Shown: positions 1-8,244 of the stretch, in pieces
Numbering within the stretch: the first letter of the stretch is position 1
How the letters are laid out: every line of letters starts with the position of its first letter
Source: Streptomyces sp. NBC_01351
GTDB lineage: Bacteria; Actinomycetota; Actinomycetes; Streptomycetales; Streptomycetaceae
Assembly: GCF_036237315.1 (NCBI RefSeq)
Contig: NZ_CP108356.1
Coordinates: 3,220,501-3,284,500 of the forward strand
Reading direction: 5' to 3'
Length of the DNA: 64,000 nucleotides
Program-made: the position numbers and the translations under genes
The notes under the pieces: generated by a model
Told to the model about the DNA's origin: nothing
The model's database searches: none
What the model saw: only the letters and a program-made list of their open reading frames with translations

Positions 1-114
1 GATCCTCCCCGGCCGCATCGAAGGCCGACCCTACCCACCCGAAGGCCCACGACGGGCGGCAATATCCGCCGGGGCCGCGCTCCGGCCCCGCCGGCGTCCG
101 AGGCGCGGGCGTCC

Positions 115-129
115 GGGGGCAGAGCCCCC
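115..129 (-). terminator. Short G/C stem downstream of the DeoR-family gene
   Basis: GGGGGC-AGA-GCCCCC forms a perfect 6-bp stem 20 nt past the stop codon of the minus-strand regulator. A second GC-rich hairpin lies at about 72-94. No T tract follows, which is normal for Streptomyces terminators. Nothing else is recognisable in positions 1-148. Confidence 0.45.
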
Positions 130-148
130 AGCAGCCCGCCCGCACGCG

Positions 149-1105
149 CTAACGGCGCCGCATGTCCGCGACCCGCGCCCGCTCGCCCGCCTGCTGCTCC
201 AGCAGCGCCGCAGGCGCGCTGCGCAGCTGCGCGGACGGCCCGCCGCGCCTCTGCACCGGCAGCGGGGACTCCCGGCGCGGCCGGCGCCCCGGCATGCCGT
301 CGCCGGCACCCCCGGAGGCCACGCCGCCACCGGCCACGGTGATCTGCACGCCCTGGTCGGCCAGCGCCTGCAACTCCGTGGCGGCCCGGTCGTCGTGCGG
401 CGGTGGCTCGTCCGTCACCAGGCGGGTCATCACATCGGTCGGCACGGTCTGGAACATGGTGTCCGTGCCGAGCTTCGTGTGGTCCGCGAGGACGACGACC
501 TCGGCCGCGGCCTGGACGAGGGCCCGGTCCACGCTCGCGCTGAGCATGTTGGACGTCGACAAGCCGCGCTCGGCGGTCAGGCCGCTGCCCGAGAGGAAGG
601 CGCGGGAGACGCGGAGCCCCTGGAGGGACTGTTCGGCGCCGCTGCCCACGAGGGCGTAGTTGGAGCCGCGCAGGGTGCCGCCGGTCATGACGACCTCCAC
701 CCGGTTGGCATGGGCCAACGCCTGGGCGACCAGCAGCGAGTTGGTGACGACGGTCAGTCCGGGCACCCGGGCGAGCCGGCGGGCCAGCTCCTGGGTCGTG
801 GTGCCCGCGCCGACGACCACGGCCTCTCCCTCTTCCACGAGGGAGGCCGCGACATCGGCGATGGCGGTCTTCTCCGCCGTCGCGAGATGGGACTTTTGCG
901 GGAAGCCGGATTCACGGGTGAAACCGCCCGGCAGCACCGCACCGCCGTGCCGGCGGTCGAGGAGTCCTTCTGCCTCCAGTGCCCGCACGTCCCGCCGTAC
1001 GGTCACTTCGGAGGTCTGGACGACGCGGGCGAGCTCCCGGAGCGACACTGCTCCGTTGGCCCGCACCATTTCGAGGATCAATTGGCGACGTTCTGCAGCG
1101 AACAC
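149..1105 (-). CDS. DeoR-family transcriptional regulator
   Basis: This is a sugar- or nucleoside-responsive DNA-binding regulator of the DeoR/GlpR type. The first 55 residues form the family's winged HTH (SLRELARVVQTSEVTVRRDV), followed by an isomerase-like effector domain with the usual GGTLR and D-H-T-K motifs. The start is GTG at 1105. At 318 residues it is longer than the usual 250-270, because of an Arg/Pro-rich low-complexity tail after about residue 255. It is transcribed the same way as the lpdA-type gene, 176 bp downstream of it. It lies beside nucleoside genes and is one candidate controller of the CTACGCGCGTAG sites described below, although I see no such site in front of itself. 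The target is inferred, not shown. Confidence 0.85.
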   Translation of the reverse strand: MFAAERRQLILEMVRANGAVSLRELARVVQTSEVTVRRDVRALEAEGLLDRRHGGAVLPGGFTRESGFPQKSHLATAEKTAIADVAASLVEEGEAVVVGAGTTTQELARRLARVPGLTVVTNSLLVAQALAHANRVEVVMTGGTLRGSNYALVGSGAEQSLQGLRVSRAFLSGSGLTAERGLSTSNMLSASVDRALVQAAAEVVVLADHTKLGTDTMFQTVPTDVMTRLVTDEPPPHDDRAATELQALADQGVQITVAGGGVASGGAGDGMPGRRPRRESPLPVQRRGGPSAQLRSAPAALLEQQAGERARVADMRRR

Positions 1106-1281
1106 GAAACTGACAGTAACCCCAACGACCGTCTACTTTCAGCTCCTTGCGCCGGAATACCGAAGTTGTCCATATGACGGGGCGACTAGTGGTATACGCG
1201 GTCCAAGACTTGGGTGAACGTCCGGCCACATCACTACGCCCCGCCCTCAAACCCCTTGCGGTATGCGGTGGTTGGAGGGGA

Positions 1282-2721
1282 TCAGGCCTCGCCGTCCGTC
1301 TTCCGCGTGTGCAGCTGGCGGGCCACCTCCGCGATCGATCCCGACAGCGAGGGGTACACGGTGAACGCGTTTGCGATCTGCTCGACCGTCAGGTTGTTGT
1401 CGACCGCGATCGAGATCGGGTGGATCAGCTCGCTCGCACGCGGGGAAACGACCACACCGCCGACGACGATGCCGGTGCCCGGGCGGCAGAACATCTTCAC
1501 GAAGCCGTCCCGGATGCCCTGCATCTTGGCGCGCGGGTTGCGCAGCAGCGGGAGCTTCACCACGCGGGCGTCGATCTTGCCGGCGTCCACGTCCGCCTGG
1601 GTGTAGCCGACGGTGGCGATCTCGGGGTCGGTGAAGACGTTCGAGGAGACGGTCTTGAGGTTCAGCGGGGCCACCGCGTCGCCGAGGAAGTGGTACATCG
1701 CGATGCGCCCCTGCATGGCGGCGACGGAGGCCAGCGCGAAGACGCCGGTGACGTCTCCGGCCGCGTACACGCCCGGCGAGGAGGTGCGGGACACCTTGTC
1801 GGTCCAGATGTGCCCGGAGTCCTTGAGCCGGACCCCGGACTCCTCCAGGTTCATGTCCTTGGTGTTCGGGATCGCGCCGACCGCCATCAGGCAGTGCGTA
1901 CCGGTCAGCACCCGGCCGTCGGAGAGCGTGACCTCGACGCGGTCGCCCACCCGCTTGGCGGATTCGGCGCGCGAGCGCCCGACGACGTTCATGCCGCGGC
2001 GCCGGAAGACGTCCTCCAGTACGGCGGCCGCGTCGGGGTCCTCGCCCGGCAGCACGCGGTCGCGGGAGGAGACGAGCGTGACCCGCGAGCCGAGGGCCTG
2101 GTACGCGCCGGCGAACTCGGCGCCGGTCACACCCGAGCCGACGACGATGAGCTCCTCGGGGAGCTCCTCCAGGTCGTAGACCTGGGTCCAGTTCAGGATC
2201 CGCTCCCCGTCGGGCATCGCGTCGGGGATCTCGCGGGGGTGCCCGCCGGTCGCGATCAGCACGGCGTCGGCGGTCAGGATCGTCTCGGTGCCGTCGGCGG
2301 TGGTGACGATGACGTCCCGCGTGCCGTCGATGCCCTGCGGGCCGCCGAGCTTGCCGCGGCCGCGGACCACGCGGGCGCCGGCCCGGGTGACGGAGGCGGT
2401 GATGTCGTGGGACTGGGCGAGCGCGAGGCGCTTGACACGCCGGTTCACCTTGCCGAGGTCCACGCCGACGACGCGCGCGGCCTGCTCGATGTGCGGGGTG
2501 TCGTCCGCGACGACGATGCCGAGCTCCTCGTACGACGAGTCGAAGGTCGTCATGACCTCGGCAGTCGCGATGAGCGTCTTGGAGGGCACGCAGTCGGTCA
2601 GTACCGAAGCGCCGCCCAGACCGTCGCAGTCGACGACGGTCACCTCCGCGCCGAGCTGGGCCCCCACAAGGGCTGCCTCATACCCGCCGGGTCCGCCGCC
2701 GATGATCACGATCCGGGTCAC
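1282..2721 (-). CDS. lpdA: NAD(P)H-quinone dehydrogenase, LpdA-type flavoprotein
   Basis: This is a FAD and NAD(P)H-binding flavoprotein disulfide reductase homologue of 479 residues. The FAD dinucleotide fold GGGPGG is at residues 8-13, the NAD fold GSGVTGAEFAG is mid-protein, and AAGDVTG is near residue 310. The family's redox CxxxxC is incomplete: GGASVLTDCVPSK keeps only the second Cys. The C-terminal His-Glu pair of true dihydrolipoamide dehydrogenases is also absent (FTVYPSLSGS). Both features match the mycobacterial LpdA group, which reduces quinones rather than lipoamide. The start is GTG at 2721. It is divergent from the cyclotransferase-like gene. The quinone substrate is inferred from the family. 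Confidence 0.88.
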   Translation of the reverse strand: MTRIVIIGGGPGGYEAALVGAQLGAEVTVVDCDGLGGASVLTDCVPSKTLIATAEVMTTFDSSYEELGIVVADDTPHIEQAARVVGVDLGKVNRRVKRLALAQSHDITASVTRAGARVVRGRGKLGGPQGIDGTRDVIVTTADGTETILTADAVLIATGGHPREIPDAMPDGERILNWTQVYDLEELPEELIVVGSGVTGAEFAGAYQALGSRVTLVSSRDRVLPGEDPDAAAVLEDVFRRRGMNVVGRSRAESAKRVGDRVEVTLSDGRVLTGTHCLMAVGAIPNTKDMNLEESGVRLKDSGHIWTDKVSRTSSPGVYAAGDVTGVFALASVAAMQGRIAMYHFLGDAVAPLNLKTVSSNVFTDPEIATVGYTQADVDAGKIDARVVKLPLLRNPRAKMQGIRDGFVKMFCRPGTGIVVGGVVVSPRASELIHPISIAVDNNLTVEQIANAFTVYPSLSGSIAEVARQLHTRKTDGEA

Positions 2722-2894
2722 GAAAAGTCCGCCTCACGTCTACCCGGCCGGCTGCCGCCCCGGCCGGTGTTCCGGGGGGTCTCCCCGGGGGATGCATTCC
2801 GTGCCCCATTGTCCCGCACGCATCAAGGTGCTTCGCGCCCGGTCCCGCCATCCGGGCACGCGTGGACCGACGCCCCTCCCGTACCCTCGGACTC

Positions 2895-3332
2895 ATGTCG
2901 CTCTACGCCGCGTACGCCGGCAACCTCGACCCGCGGCTGATGACGCGCCGCGCCCCGCATTCGCCGCTGCGCGGCACGGGCTGGATCAACGATTGGCGGC
3001 TGACCTTCGGCGGCGAGCAGATGGGCTGGGAGGGCGCACTCGCCACGATCGTGGAAGCACCGCGCCACCAGGTCTTCGTCGCCCTGTACGACATCGCCCC
3101 GCTGGACGAGGACTCGCTGGACCGCTGGGAGGGCGTGGGCCTCGACATCTACCGCCGCATGCGCATCCGCGTCCACACGCTGGACGGCGAGGAGGCGGCC
3201 TGGTGCTACGTCCTCAACGGCTACGAGGGCGGTCTGCCCTCCGCCCGCTACTTGGGTGAGATCGCCGATGCGGCCGAGTCCGCGGGTGCCCCGCACGACT
3301 ACGTGATGGAACTGCGCAAGCGGCCCTGCTGA
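2895..3332 (+). CDS. Gamma-glutamylcyclotransferase-like protein
   Basis: This is a small 145-residue AIG2/GGCT-fold protein. It opens with SLYAAYAGNLDPRLM, the family's Y-x-x-N-L-x-x-x-x-M phosphate-loop signature, and has a DRWEGV segment around residue 77, where the catalytic acid sits in this fold. The ATG at 2895 is the natural start; the longer frame adds only low-complexity residues. It is divergent from the lpdA-type gene across about 170 bp and is followed by the nucleoside phosphorylase on the same strand after 144 bp. Family members release 5-oxoproline from gamma-glutamyl peptides; the actual substrate cannot be read from the sequence. Confidence 0.8.
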   Translation: MSLYAAYAGNLDPRLMTRRAPHSPLRGTGWINDWRLTFGGEQMGWEGALATIVEAPRHQVFVALYDIAPLDEDSLDRWEGVGLDIYRRMRIRVHTLDGEEAAWCYVLNGYEGGLPSARYLGEIADAAESAGAPHDYVMELRKRPC

Positions 3333-3439
3333 GGTCCGGGGCGAAGCCCCGGCAACGGCGCCGCACGGTTCCCCGGCGCCCCGGGGACGATTCGGCGGAA
3401 ACGACAAGGCAACGATCCGAACACCGTGAGCTGTGCCAT

Positions 3440-3451
3440 CTACGCGCGTAG
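3440..3451 (+). promoter_or_regulatory. CTACGCGCGTAG operator of the purine nucleoside phosphorylase gene
   Basis: This is a perfect 12-bp palindrome. A -10 hexamer TACGCT follows at 3464-3469, 7 nt before the GTG start at 3477, so the palindrome lies in the -35 region. The same palindrome precedes other nucleoside genes in the window. Confidence 0.75.
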
Positions 3452-3476
3452 GCCAGGAGCGGCTACGCTCATCCGC

Positions 3477-4283
3477 GTGAACGCATCTGTTACCGACCCC
3501 TTCGCCGCCGCCGACGCCGCCGCCGCCCGCCTGCGCGAGCTCACCGGCGTCGAATCCCACGATGTCGCCCTCGTGATGGGCTCCGGCTGGGCCCCCGCCG
3601 CCGAGGCGCTGGGCGCGCCCGAGGCCGAGTTCTCCGTCACCGAGCTGCCCGGCTTCCCGCCGCCGGCCGTCGAGGGCCACGGCGGCAAGATCCGCTCGTA
3701 CAAGATCGGCGACAAGCGCGCGCTGCTCTTCCTCGGCCGGACCCACTACTACGAGGGCCGCGGCGTCGCCGCCGTCGCCCACGGCGTGCGCACGGCCGTC
3801 GCGGCCGGCTGCAAGACGATCGTCCTGACCAACGGCTGTGGCGGTCTGCGCGAGGGCATGAAGCCCGGCCAGCCGGTCCTGATCAGCGACCACCTCAACC
3901 TGACGGCCACCTCGCCGATCGTCGGCGCGAACTTCGTGGACCTCACCGACCTGTACTCGCCGCGCCTGCGCGCGATGTGCAAGGACATCGACGAGACCCT
4001 CGAAGAGGGCGTCTACGTGCAGTTCCCCGGCCCGCACTACGAGACCCCGGCCGAGATCAACATGATCCGCGTCATGGGCGCCGACCTGGTCGGCATGTCC
4101 ACCGTGCTGGAGGCCATCGCCGCCCGTGAGGCCGGCGCCGAGGTGCTCGGCATCTCCCTGGTCACCAACCTGGCGGCGGGCCTGTCCGGCGAGCCGCTGA
4201 ACCACGAAGAGGTCCTCCAGGCGGGCCGCGACTCGGCCGCCCGCATGGGCACGCTGCTGACGCAGGTCCTCGCCCGCATCTGA
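3477..4283 (+). CDS. Purine-nucleoside phosphorylase
   Basis: This cytoplasmic enzyme splits purine (deoxy)nucleosides with phosphate into base and (deoxy)ribose 1-phosphate. At 268 residues it fits the trimeric PNP/MTAP class. Visible motifs are [11 protein letters not shown] (phosphate site), [28 protein letters not shown] and GMSTVLEA. The GTG at 3477 is chosen because a -10 hexamer (TACGCT) ends 7 nt before it, which predicts a leaderless transcript. The longer upstream frame would run through the operator. The phosphosugar mutase follows 36 nt later and is probably co-transcribed, converting the sugar 1-phosphate product. A perfect CTACGCGCGTAG lies upstream. Confidence 0.93.
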   Translation: MNASVTDPFAAADAAAARLRELTGVESHDVALVMGSGWAPAAEALGAPEAEFSVTELPGFPPPAVEGHGGKIRSYKIGDKRALLFLGRTHYYEGRGVAAVAHGVRTAVAAGCKTIVLTNGCGGLREGMKPGQPVLISDHLNLTATSPIVGANFVDLTDLYSPRLRAMCKDIDETLEEGVYVQFPGPHYETPAEINMIRVMGADLVGMSTVLEAIAAREAGAEVLGISLVTNLAAGLSGEPLNHEEVLQAGRDSAARMGTLLTQVLARI

Positions 4284-4319
4284 TCGACGTACGAGGCCAC
4301 GAGAGGTAAGGCGGAAGCA

Positions 4320-5972
4320 GTGCAGGAACAGGCACAGGACGATCTGATCACCCGGGCCCAGGCCTGGCTGGCGGAGGACCCCGACGCGGAGACGGCGGCC
4401 GAGCTCGCCGCGCTCATCGAGGCCGGCGACACGACCGAGCTCGCGGACCGGTTCTCCGGCACCCTGCAGTTCGGCACGGCCGGACTGCGCGGTGAGATCG
4501 GCGCGGGCCCGATGCGGATGAACCGCTCCGTGGTCATCCGGGCCGCGGCGGGCCTCGCGGCCTACCTGAAGGCCCAGGGCCACGACGGTGGCCTGGTCGT
4601 CGTCGGCTACGACGCCCGCTACAAGTCCGAGGACTTCGCGCGCGACACGGCGGCCGTGATGACCGGCGCCGGGCTGCGCGCGGCCGTCCTGCCCCGACCG
4701 CTGCCGACGCCCGTCCTCGCGTACGCCATAAGGCACCTGGGCGCCGTCGCCGGCGTCGAGGTGACCGCGAGCCACAACCCGCCCCGGGACAACGGCTACA
4801 AGGTCTACCTCGGCGACGGCTCGCAGATCGTCTCCCCGGCGGACGCGGAGATCGCGGGGCACATCGCCCGCGTCACCACGCTCGACTCGGTCCCGCGTCC
4901 CAAGGACGGCTGGCTGCAGCTCGACGAAGAGGTCCTGGAGGCCTACCTGGCCCGCACGGACTCCGTCCTGACCCCCGGGTCCCCGCGCGGAGTGCGGACC
5001 GTCTACACGGCCATGCACGGCGTCGGCAAGGAGGTCGTGATGGCGGCCTTCGCCCGGGCCGGCTTCCCGACGCCGGTCCTGGTCGCGGAGCAGGCGGAGC
5101 CGGACCCGGCCTTCCCCACGGTCGCCTTCCCCAACCCGGAGGAGCCGGGCGCGATGGACCTGTCCTTCGCGAAGGCCGCCGAGGTGAACCCGGACATCGT
5201 GATCGCCAACGACCCGGACGCGGACCGCTGCGCGGTGGCGGTTCCCGACAACGGCGGCTGGCGGATGCTGCGCGGCGACGAGGTCGGCGCGCTGCTGGCG
5301 GCGCACCTGGTCCACAAGGGCGCGCAGGGCACGTTCGCGGAGTCCATCGTCTCGTCCAGCCTGCTCGGCCGGATCGCGGAGGCGGCGGGCCTGCCGTACG
5401 AGGAGACCCTCACGGGCTTCAAGTGGATCTCCCGCGTGGAGGGCCTGCGCTACGGGTACGAGGAGGCGCTCGGCTACTGCGTGGACCCCGACGGCGTCCG
5501 GGACAAGGACGGCATCACCGCCGCGCTGCTGGTCGCCGAACTCGCCTCGGAGCTCAAGGAGCAGGGCCGCACCCTGACCGACCTGCTGGACGACCTGGCG
5601 ATGGCCCACGGGCTGCACGCCACGGACCAGCTGTCGGTCCGCGTCTCGGACCTGTCGGTCATCGCCTCGGCGATGGCGGCGCTGCGCGCGGAGCCGCCGA
5701 CGTCCCTGGCGGGGCTGCGGGTGGTCTCGGCGGAGGACCTCGCGGTCGGCTCGGCCGCGCTCCCGCCGACGGACGGCCTGCGCTACTACCTCGACGGCGA
5801 CTACAAGGCCCGGGTGATCGTCCGCCCGTCGGGCACGGAGCCGAAGCTGAAGTGCTACCTGGAGGTGGTGGTCCCGGTCCCCGAGGCCTCCGACCTCGCC
5901 TCGTCCCGCGCGCGGGGCCAGGAGATCCTGGACGCCATCAAAAAGGACCTGGCCGCAGCCGCCGGCATCTGA
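4320..5972 (+). CDS. Phospho-sugar mutase (phosphomannomutase/phosphopentomutase-like)
   Basis: This is an alpha-D-phosphohexomutase superfamily enzyme of 550 residues. The phosphoserine loop reads TASHNPPRDNGYK (residue about 150), the metal loop is NDPDADRCAV (about 295), the sugar loop is GYEEALGYC (about 380) and the phosphate loop is RPSGTEPKLKCY near the C terminus. The start is GTG at 4320 with a purine-rich site upstream. Its position directly behind the nucleoside phosphorylase suggests it isomerises ribose or deoxyribose 1-phosphate to the 5-phosphate, joining that pathway to deoC. Members of this group are often annotated only as phosphomannomutase, and the exact sugar is inferred from context. 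Confidence 0.9.
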   Translation: MQEQAQDDLITRAQAWLAEDPDAETAAELAALIEAGDTTELADRFSGTLQFGTAGLRGEIGAGPMRMNRSVVIRAAAGLAAYLKAQGHDGGLVVVGYDARYKSEDFARDTAAVMTGAGLRAAVLPRPLPTPVLAYAIRHLGAVAGVEVTASHNPPRDNGYKVYLGDGSQIVSPADAEIAGHIARVTTLDSVPRPKDGWLQLDEEVLEAYLARTDSVLTPGSPRGVRTVYTAMHGVGKEVVMAAFARAGFPTPVLVAEQAEPDPAFPTVAFPNPEEPGAMDLSFAKAAEVNPDIVIANDPDADRCAVAVPDNGGWRMLRGDEVGALLAAHLVHKGAQGTFAESIVSSSLLGRIAEAAGLPYEETLTGFKWISRVEGLRYGYEEALGYCVDPDGVRDKDGITAALLVAELASELKEQGRTLTDLLDDLAMAHGLHATDQLSVRVSDLSVIASAMAALRAEPPTSLAGLRVVSAEDLAVGSAALPPTDGLRYYLDGDYKARVIVRPSGTEPKLKCYLEVVVPVPEASDLASSRARGQEILDAIKKDLAAAAGI

Positions 5973-5996
5973 CGCGGCCCCCGTATGCACGGCCCC

Positions 5997-6029
5997 TCGG
6001 CCCCCTGAGCCCATGGCTCGGGGGGCCGT
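5997..6029 (+). terminator. Hairpin terminator after the phosphosugar mutase
   Basis: GGCCCCCTGAGCC, loop CAT, then GGCTCGGGGGGCC form a 13-bp stem with one G-T pair, 26 nt after the stop codon. It closes the phosphorylase-mutase unit. Confidence 0.75.
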
Positions 6030-6059
6030 TGGCGTATGGGGGGGGTGCGGTACGGGGCT

Positions 6060-6706
6060 TGGGGCGCGGGCCCGCCATCTCCCCCTCGACCCCCGGGCGC
6101 GGTCGGCGGCTGCCCACCCGCCCCCGGGTGCGGGCCCGGGGGACGGGTTCACGCGGGGGCGGAACTCCTCCCCCTGCGGGCGCCGCTCGCGGCGGTGGGG
6201 GCGAGGGCGGACTGTCCTGTCGGCGGGGTCGGGGGTTGGCGGGACCTGCACTGACCGGAATCAGAGAAGGCTTGGGGGTTTCCCGTCAGTCTCATCGTCC
6301 TTCCGCGTCGTGACGGCCTGTCAAGGGCGCTCCTCCTTCGTCGTCGCGTCGCTTCGCGATGGCCTTCGGCCACCCTTGACAGACCGCCCCGCCCCGGAAA
6401 AACGAAGACTGCCGGGAAACCCCCAAAAGAACGGGCCGGGAGGAGAAAGGAAAAGGGCGGGGCAGTCAGGGACGTCCGACCCTGCTCCGGTAGGGGGCGG
6501 GCGCGAGCCCGGGCCCTACCAGGCCGCTCACCGAACCGGGCAGACGGCCAGCCATCGCCAAACAGCGACCACAAGCACCCCAGCCCCCGACAGGCGCCAC
6601 CAATCGCTACGCGCTCCTCCACGACAGCGACTGCAGCAGTCTTGGGCTGGTCATAGACGCGTCAGATCGCTACGCGCTTCTCGATGACGGCGTCTGACCG
6701 CCGTCC
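6060..6706. repeat. Left arm of a ~650-bp imperfect inverted repeat
   Basis: This stretch is closely matched in reverse complement by 6921-7570. Shared blocks in order include a GGGCGCGG-rich outer end, a TGACGGGAA-AAGGACGATGAGACTG block, a stem-forming CTGTCAAGGG segment, and two copies of a TCGCTACGCGCTTCT-type unit near the inner end. Open frames here contain stops and low-complexity residues in all readings, so I call no gene. Confidence 0.8.
6318..6382. repeat. Nested CTGTCAAGGG hairpin in the left arm
   Basis: CTGTCAAGGG at 6318-6327 pairs perfectly with CCCTTGACAG at 6373-6382. The loop between them carries a smaller GTCGCTTCGCGAT stem. The same structure recurs in the right arm at 7244-7304. 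Confidence 0.7.
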
Positions 6707-6920
6707 GGGGCGGGAACGACCCCAAATGACGGTCATATCGAGCTGTGCTGCGGTCAGGCGAAGGACCCGACGAAAACAGCCATCCATTTGCCCCAATTGA
6801 CATGTTTTGCGCGTGGGTTTGTGGTGACGTCTTCGTCCTGACGTGAATCCAGCTCGGCTGGGCCGACGAACGGCCCCTCCAGGCCTCCCGTCAGCCTTTT
6901 TCGCCCCTCATCAGCCCCAG
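6707..6920. other. Spacer of the inverted repeat; no gene seen
   Basis: About 210 bp between the two arms. It is less GC-rich than its surroundings and includes runs such as CCCCAATTGACATGTTTTGCG. The only frame is a 65-codon minus-strand ORF (6754-6951) without family features or convincing codon bias. I see no RNA gene. Confidence 0.5.
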
Positions 6921-7570
6921 ACGGCCGCCAGTCGCCGTCGTCGAGGAGCACGTAGCGATCCGTGGCGGCTTATGACCAGCCACAGACCGTCGCAGACGCC
7001 GTCATTGAGAAGCGCGTAGCGATTTGAGGCGCCTACTGCCCCCCCGATGGGCTTGTGGTCGCTGTTCGGCGATGGCTGGCCGCCTGACCAGTCCCGATGG
7101 AGGCCCGGGAGGGCCCGGGCTCGGGCGCGCCTCCTACCGAAGCGGGGTCGGACCTTCCTGACCGCCCCGCCCCTTTCCTTTGTCCCCCGGCCCGTTCTTT
7201 TGGGGGTTTCCCGGCAGTCTTCGTTTTTCCGTGGCGGGACGGTCTGTCAAGGGTTGAGCGCAGCGAAATCGCGAAGCGACGCGACGAAGGAGCGCCCTTG
7301 ACAGGCCGTCACGACACGGAAGGACGATGAGACTGACGGGAAATCCCCAACCCTTCTCTGATTCCGCCTGGCCGAGGTCCGGTTTCCCGGTCCGGCCGGC
7401 TGTTCCCGTCCTCCCCTGTGTAGCCCCCTGCCCCGGTGCGCCCGACGGGTTCAGGCGCGCGCCGCGCCGTGGGACGGCGTACCGGCGGGCCCGCGCCCGG
7501 GGGCGGGTGGGCAGCCGCCGACCGCGCCCGGGGGTCGAGGGGGAGATAGCGGGCCCGCGCCACAAGCCAC
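6921..7570. repeat. Right arm of the imperfect inverted repeat
   Basis: This is the reverse-complement partner of 6060-6706, similar along its length. It ends 18 bp from the stop codon of the lipoprotein gene, so it fills the whole gap between the mutase terminator and the afsQ region. Confidence 0.8.
7244..7304. repeat. Nested CTGTCAAGGG hairpin in the right arm
   Basis: CTGTCAAGGG at 7244-7253 pairs with CCCTTGACAG at 7295-7304, with GCGAAATCGCGAAGCGACGC in the loop. It is equivalent to 6318-6382. Confidence 0.7.
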
Positions 7571-7587
7571 GTACACCCCGCCCCCCA

Positions 7588-8244
7588 TCAGCGCGGCGTA
7601 GCCCCCGGCGTGGCGGTCGGGCGGACGAGTTCGCCCAGGGTCGGGACCGACTCCGGGCGGGAGCGGACCGCCTCCGTGCACTCCCACGCCCGCGGCGGAT
7701 CCGCGTCCGGCCCACCCAGCGTCACCGGCCCCGGCCCCGCCGAGATCTCCTCGTGGCCCGCGAACGTGCACACCAGCTGGGACAGCGCCACCGGCGGCAG
7801 GTCCTCCGGCTTGCGGCTCAGCCGTACCGTGCCCGCCGGGTCCCCCGGCCTCGGCGGGGTGGCCGTCAGTTCCGCCGGGACCCCGGTCGTGAAGCCGGCG
7901 TCCCGTTCCTGCGCGGACGGCGGCTTCGCCATCGCCTCCAGCAGCGCCTGCGCGACGAGGGCCACGGGGTCCTTCAGGGCCCCCCGCTTCTCCGGCACCG
8001 GGACCACCCGTTCCACGCCGACCAGCTGCGATCCGCAGACCAGTTCCACCGTGGCCCGGAAGCCCTGTACCCCGCCCTGCGCGCTCTGCTGCGCCGGCGT
8101 GTCGCACGAGACCCGCGACGGGGCCGCGCCGACGTCCACCGGCACGGTCGTCGCCCGGATCCCGCACCCCGTCGTGGCTGCGGCGAGGAGCAGCGCCGTG
8201 ACGGCCACCGGCAGAGCCCGGAGAGACCTACGCATCCTGCTCAC
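7588..8244 (-). CDS. Putative lipoprotein downstream of afsQ2
   Basis: This is a 218-residue exported protein. A basic start (SRMRRS) and hydrophobic stretch end in a lipobox, AATTGC, with the Cys near residue 27. No enzymatic motif is recognised. The gene overlaps the 3' end of afsQ2 by 17 bp if GTG 8244 is used, or 8 bp from ATG 8235, so it is the last gene of an afsQ1-afsQ2-lipoprotein unit, as I remember for SCO4905-4907 of S. coelicolor. A role as an accessory or sensing lipoprotein for AfsQ2 is plausible but inferred only from this coupling. The inverted repeat block begins just past its stop. Confidence 0.82.
   Translation of the reverse strand: MSRMRRSLRALPVAVTALLLAAATTGCGIRATTVPVDVGAAPSRVSCDTPAQQSAQGGVQGFRATVELVCGSQLVGVERVVPVPEKRGALKDPVALVAQALLEAMAKPPSAQERDAGFTTGVPAELTATPPRPGDPAGTVRLSRKPEDLPPVALSQLVCTFAGHEEISAGPGPVTLGGPDADPPRAWECTEAVRSRPESVPTLGELVRPTATPGATPR

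Noticed and set aside
1188..1212. GTATACGCGGT before the DeoR-family gene as a degenerate nucleoside operator.
   Set aside because: Only a few central bases agree with CTACGCGCGTAG and there is no dyad symmetry.
2823..6251. A minus-strand frame of more than 1100 codons across the phosphorylase and mutase genes.
   Set aside because: It is antisense to two clear enzymes, has no family motifs and shows the composition expected from high-GC shadow frames.
6601..6700. TCGCTACGCGCT units in the inverted repeat as additional nucleoside operators.
   Set aside because: They share TACGCGC by chance but lack the palindromic second half, and are part of the repeat itself.
6754..6951. A 65-codon ORF in the spacer of the inverted repeat.
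   Set aside because: No good start site or third-position GC bias, and no recognisable motif.
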